Under the pieces are notes generated by a model. The model was not told the DNA's origin. It saw only the letters and a list, made by a program, of their open reading frames with translations, and did no database searches. Below, piece after piece: positions 7,398 to 10,582 of a stretch of DNA of 10,582 nucleotides. Made by a program: the position numbers and the translations under genes. Every line of letters starts with the position of its first letter. The first letter of the stretch is position 1. This stretch comes from Funneliformis mosseae. Lineage: Eukaryota; Glomeromycota; Glomeromycetes; Glomerales; Glomeraceae. The stretch is from positions 1 to 10,582 of the forward strand of contig CAJVPP010003859.1 in the NCBI GenBank assembly GCA_910592005.1, given 5' to 3'.

Positions 7398-8305
7398 TAG
7401 TGTTTCACATAGATTTAGATTAGATTTGTCAAATTCAGATTTGATTTAAATTTAGATTCAAATCAGATCTAATTCATTAGATTCATTCAGATTCAAATCT
7501 AATCTGTCAGATCTAAATTTAATTCAATTTTTTTTAGAGTTAAAAAGGTTTTTTTTATTAAAAAGAAATAAATTTTTAAGCCTTTTTTAGAGCTGAAAAT
7601 TTGTTTTTTTTTATTGAAAAAAATGAATTTTTTAAAGTAAAAAGATTTCTTTTATTAAAAAAATAAATTTTCAAATCTCTTTTAAGCTAAAGTTCTTTTA
7701 ATTAAAAAGAAATGAATTTTCAGACCTTTTTTAAACTAAACATTTGTTTACTTTTATTGAAAAGAAATAAATTTTCAAATTCTTTTAAAGTTGAAAAGGT
7801 TCTTTTTATTAAAAAGAAACAATTTTTCAGATTTTTTTAGGGTTATAAAAGCTCTTTTTATTAAAAAAAATAACTTTTTAGATTTTTTTTAAAGTCAAAA
7901 GTCTGTTTCTTTTCATTAAAAAGAAATGACTTTTTGGATTTTTTTTAGAATTAAAAATCTGTTTCCGTTTATTAAAAAAGAATGATTTTTCAGATTTTCT
8001 TTTAGAACTAAAAAGGTTCTTTTTATTAAAAAAATAATTTTTCAGATCTCTTTTAGAATCGAAAAGATTCTTTTTATTAAAAAAAATAATTTTTTAGATT
8101 TCTTTTAGAACTGAAAAATCATTTTTTAATAAATTTTTAAATCTGAATCAGATCAAATTTGGATTAAATTGATCTGTTAGATCTAGATTTGAGATTCAAT
8201 CTTTTAGGTTCAGATCAAATCTGAATTTTAGCAGTTCTATTAAATTCAGATTGAATTCAAATTATAAAAAATGAAAATCAGATTGGATCTGATTTTTAAT
8301 ACACT
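7398..8305. mobile_element. hAT-like non-autonomous element
   Basis: The left end is TAGTGTTTCACA and the right end, reverse complemented, is AGTGTATTAAAA. Terminal (T/C)AGTGTT-type ends with an 8-bp target duplication (7390-7397 and 8306-8313) are the pattern of hAT transposons. Subterminal zones at both ends (about 7408-7530 and 8140-8300) are dense in AGATCTGA, CAGATTTGAT and GATTCAGATT words in both orientations, which are candidate transposase-binding sites. No transposase is encoded, so at 908 bp this is a non-autonomous derivative. The middle is a tandem array (separate entry). The right border can be placed one base either way, because the terminal base can be counted in the element or in the duplication. 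Confidence 0.6.
7530..8140 (+). repeat. 53-bp hairpin-bearing tandem repeat, 11-12 units
   Basis: The core ATTAAAAAGAAAT or variant recurs at about 7557, 7613, 7653, 7701, 7757, 7808, 7860, 7915, 7971, 8025, 8076 and 8128, with a spacing of 40-56 and mostly 51-56 bp. The unit reads roughly AGAACTGAAAAGGTTC, CTTTTTATTAAAAAG, then AAATAATTTTTCAGATTTCT. Two parts are self-complementary: GAAC...GGTTC and CTTTTT-ATT-AAAAAG, so every unit can fold into small hairpins. The array fills the core of the hAT-like element. Confidence 0.88.
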
Positions 8306-8313
8306 ATTTAAAA
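8306..8313. repeat. Right copy of 8-bp direct repeat (candidate TSD)
   Basis: ATTTAAAA, identical to 7390-7397, immediately after the ACACT end of the hAT-like element. Confidence 0.5.
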
Positions 8314-8414
8314 CTATTTAAAATATTTGAAATTATTTAAAATTATTTAACTTCTTAACACTAGTCTAATTGTAATATTAAATTAATTTATTTTAGTATT
8401 AATAATAATAACTT

Positions 8415-8641
8415 TAGTTTTTTATTACTTTTTATCAATAAATTTTTTTATCCTTTTCAATCTATTTTTATAAAATTATTTTAATCTTCTTAATTCTTCT
8501 TAATTCATTAAGTGAAAATTTTTAAATAGATCACTTTTAATAATTATATATAATTTAAATGTTTCTAATAAGTTTTGTGCTAATTTTATAATAAATTAAT
8601 TCAATTATTAATATAATTTTTTCAGTTAAGGTAGTGTATTT
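8415..8641 (-). pseudogene. Weak coding fossil, coiled-coil-like
   Basis: A single minus-strand frame gives 28 open codons including TEKIILIIELIYYKISTKLI, then a stop-rich gap, then FSLNELRRIKKIKIIL and, after stops, IEKDKKIY. It contains TAA, TAG and two TGA. The basic and aliphatic alternation suggests a former helical region, and the frame can be followed upstream to about 8690 across one TGA. Chance similarity to protein is a real possibility at this base composition, and no family is recognised. Confidence 0.25.
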
Positions 8642-9393
8642 ATTATATAATATTCATTTATTGTTCAAAACATAACAGAGGAATATTATATATACTTAAG
8701 ACTATATAATATCTGTCTGTCACTATGTGAAAATACTTAATCAAATTTTGTGATCAGATGTAACAATCAATATTATGATAATAATAAAAATCAGTGTTAC
8801 TTTATTTTTTGAGTTTTTTCTGTAATATTAAATGATGCAAATACTTCAGATGTAAAATAGTTTTATTTTTAGTTATAAGCTTATACCTCTCATAATTGTT
8901 TTATAAAATCTTATATTATATTATATATTCTAAAACCTTTTAATTATTCTTACTCTTCTAAAATATTACATAATAAATATCATTACTTTTATAAGTGTAA
9001 GTATCTAAAAATTAATATATTTATTAGTTTTCTTTTTTTTGAGTTACTCTATTTTATAACTTTAAATTTTTTTAACTATATGAATTTCTTGTAATATTTT
9101 ATTTAATATAAATAATATTATAGATTTTTAATACTTCTTACTTATTAAGTTTATTAAAACATAAAGGTATTATCAGATATTACCTAATATTATATTTAGA
9201 TAAGAGCTAATTCTTCTCTTTTTAGGTAAAATATATTACAGAATTATATGAATTAATTATATTTCTGATAATCAGTATGAAAAATTAATATAATTTATTA
9301 TAATTTATTTAGTGATAAAGATAAAAAAGAAAAATAATAAAAATATAATACTTAAAATGAAAGAAATTTATTTATTAAATAAAATACATATAC
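8642..9393. other. A+T-rich stretch without a recognisable gene
   Basis: No supported reading frame, RNA gene or repeat family, apart from the possible upstream extension of the fossil at 8415-8641. Short words such as TTATATTATATTATATATTC occur near 8911. The stretch ends at the TA (9392-9393) that flanks the second MITE. Confidence 0.55.
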
Positions 9394-9562
9394 AATTAAC
9401 TCTTATTATAACAAACCCTATTTATTAGATCTCAACTTTGTTATAAGGCTATAGTGAAGATTTTAAGAGATTTAATTGGCTAATTCAATATAATAAGAGT
9501 ATTTTTATTATATTATTTAAAAATTCGTTATATCAAAAGTTTACTATATTAAGAGTTGATTA
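9394..9562 (-). mobile_element. Tigger/pogo-like MITE, copy 2, inverted
   Basis: This 169-bp element is the reverse complement of the family member at 1007-1177. Its own ends form an inverted repeat: CAATTAACTCTTATTATAAC on the left against TAATCAACTCTTAATATAGT read inward from the right, matching at 19 of the first 24 positions. TA flanks both ends (9392-9393 and 9563-9564). It keeps ATAACGAAT (9531-9542 region, minus strand) where copy 1 has ATAATGAAT. Read on the minus strand, its first 45 bp also line up without gaps with the element end at 10512. It is non-coding. Confidence 0.78.
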
Positions 9563-9961
9563 TATTATTAAAATCTTTTGATATTTATAATAATTTTTTT
9601 TAAAATTATTTAAAATTTATAAAACTTGTAATATTTTTTTATAAGCATTTTAATATTTTGTTTCAAATATTAAAAAATGAATTGTCAAACATTTTTTTTA
9701 ACCTTAAATTTAATAAAAAACTAATATATAATCTATCAACTAATATATATTAGGAATTTACAAATACCTATATATATAGTGTTATGATAAAATAAGTAAT
9801 TAAACTTCTAATTATACTATTATTTATTAAAAGGCTATATATAAGTGAAATAATATTAAGAAAAAGAGTTTTGATGATATTAATAATATAACTTAGAATA
9901 TATAGTTATACTATTTAACCTATATGACATATAGTTGATAAGATATAAACATTCTGTATTT
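9563..9961. other. A+T-rich stretch without a recognisable gene
   Basis: The only structure noticed is a 14-nt perfect palindrome, CTAATATATATTAG at 9740-9753, with a partial copy CTAATATATA at 9721. No reading frame was supported. Confidence 0.5.
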
Positions 9962-10446
9962 ATGAAAAAATTAAATTCTTCTTCTTTTCTTTTTATTATT
10001 TGTTCAGAAGATCCTTTATTAGAATTTTTTGCTAATACTTTAACTCAAAGAAGAATAGCAGATGCAATTTAAATAATTGAAAAAAAAATTTATGAAACTT
10101 AAGCAAATGTATAATATTTCCAATAATATTTAGATTCACTTTAATATATAAAAAATAGAAAACTTATGAGATGAAGTTAAATCTAACAATAATAAAATTA
10201 TAAAGTTAAAAAGAAATGTCAAATATTCTTAAAATTGTAAAGAAAAAAATTAAGACAACTTATCAAAATAAAGAGATTGTTTATTATGATAAATCTGAAA
10301 AATTACTGCTTTTTTTCAAATATTCAGATTTACATAAATATATACACAATTATATAGAATTTAAATCAGTTAATATAAAATGATGAAAAGAGACTATTAA
10401 AGTTCAAACAATAGAAAAAATCTTGAAAAAAAATATAAAATTTACA
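9962..10446 (+). pseudogene. Decayed coding fossil in two frames
   Basis: The first frame starts ATG at 9962 and encodes 36 residues ending LTQRRIADAI before TAA at 10070. It then continues in frame through four more TAA with Gln-suited spacing (IIEKKIYET, ANV, YFQ, YLDSL, YIKNRKL) until TGA at 10172. A second frame, shifted, opens with ATG at 10216 and gives 55 residues including FFKYSDLHKYIHNYIEF, ends at TGA 10381, and continues after two TGA with KETIKVQTIEKILKKNIKFT. The helical, charged character is similar in both, so one gene with a frameshift between 10174 and 10216 is likely. The product is unknown. The Tigger-like element begins 66 bp downstream. Confidence 0.37.
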
Positions 10447-10511
10447 TAATAAGAACTATATTGAAAAGTTATTTTTTACTTTATTAATTAAACTTGATTA
10501 TTATAAAAGTA

Positions 10512-10582
10512 CAGTCAACTCTTTCTACAACGAATTTTGATATAACGAATTTTACAATACAACGGATTTTCAGTGTCAGACA
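10512..10582 (+). mobile_element. Left end of a Tigger/pogo-like element, cut by window
   Basis: CAGTCAACTCTTTCTACAAC follows a TA at 10510-10511 and leads into three spaced copies of a CAACGAAT/TAACGAAT/CAACGGAT motif. It aligns without gaps to the start of the MITE copies (minus strand of 9394-9562 and plus strand of 1007-1177) over about 45 bp. Unlike those copies it keeps three CpG, so it appears younger. Whether this is another MITE or a full element with a DDE transposase cannot be decided, because the window ends after 71 bp. Confidence 0.75.

Noticed and set aside
7530..8140. Regularly spaced repeats suggesting a CRISPR array
   Set aside because: The whole unit is repeated, with no unique spacers. 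The units are diverged and low-complexity, and the context is eukaryotic.
7330..8360. Extending the hAT-like element outward, because TTTTAAATAATTT words occur on both sides
   Set aside because: The words are simple A+T sequence, and the 8-bp direct repeats give a better border just outside the AGTGT ends.
1007..9562. One giant inverted-repeat element bounded by the two MITEs
   Set aside because: Flanking sequences inside and outside the two copies are unrelated, and each copy has its own paired ends and TA sites.
9740..9753. 14-nt palindrome CTAATATATATTAG
   Set aside because: Built of alternating A and T, so expected by chance in such DNA. No associated feature was seen.
1..10582. tRNA, rRNA or organelle genes
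   Set aside because: No cloverleaf with conserved T-loop or anticodon context and no rRNA-like stretch was seen. The transposon relics and spliceosomal introns argue against organelle DNA.

Overview
The window is very A+T-rich (roughly four fifths or more by eye) nuclear-type eukaryotic DNA with no intact protein-coding gene that I can support. It reads as accessory, repeat-dominated sequence. It holds ends and short non-autonomous copies of DNA transposons, several families of tandem repeats, and decayed gene fossils. One fossil still shows two short GT-AG introns, and another keeps an F-box-like start. This combination (about 65-70 nt introns, F-box relics, Tigger-like and hAT-like short elements, extreme A+T) fits a fungal genome. 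An arbuscular mycorrhizal (Glomeromycotina) fungus is my best guess, but it is an inference from style and not an identification. A ciliate-type genome was considered and is less favoured, because several fossils are broken by TGA as well as TAA and TAG.

Layout, left to right. 1-73: a candidate end of a Tc1/mariner-like element, with a run of eight C. 492-988 (minus): a frameshifted gene fossil. 1007-1177: a 171-bp Tigger/pogo-like MITE with TA target sites. 1815-2117 (minus): a second fossil. 2849-7065: a possible 4.2-kb DNA element with ACTGGT/ACCAGT ends and different subterminal tandem repeats at each end. Inside it are a minus-strand F-box-like pseudogene (3262-4544), a plus-strand array of about 140-bp units that look like repeated exons or a 47-residue coding repeat (4733-5199), a plus-strand coiled-coil pseudogene with two introns (5388-5869), and a 62-bp minisatellite (5870-6411). 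7398-8305: a hAT-like non-autonomous element flanked by a perfect 8-bp direct repeat and filled by about 11 copies of a 53-bp hairpin-bearing unit. 8415-8641 (minus): a weak fossil. 9394-9562: a second copy of the Tigger-like MITE, inverted relative to the first. 9962-10446 (plus): another fossil in two frames. 10512-10582: the start of a third member of the same Tigger-like family, visibly less decayed and cut by the window edge.

Nothing suggests that the genes work together as a functional system. The coherent story is transposon insertion followed by decay towards A+T, with C-to-T type changes creating in-frame TAA, TAG and TGA. The features most worth following are the nested 4.2-kb element with its cargo, the 140-bp exon-like repeat, and the hAT-like element built around an array of hairpins.
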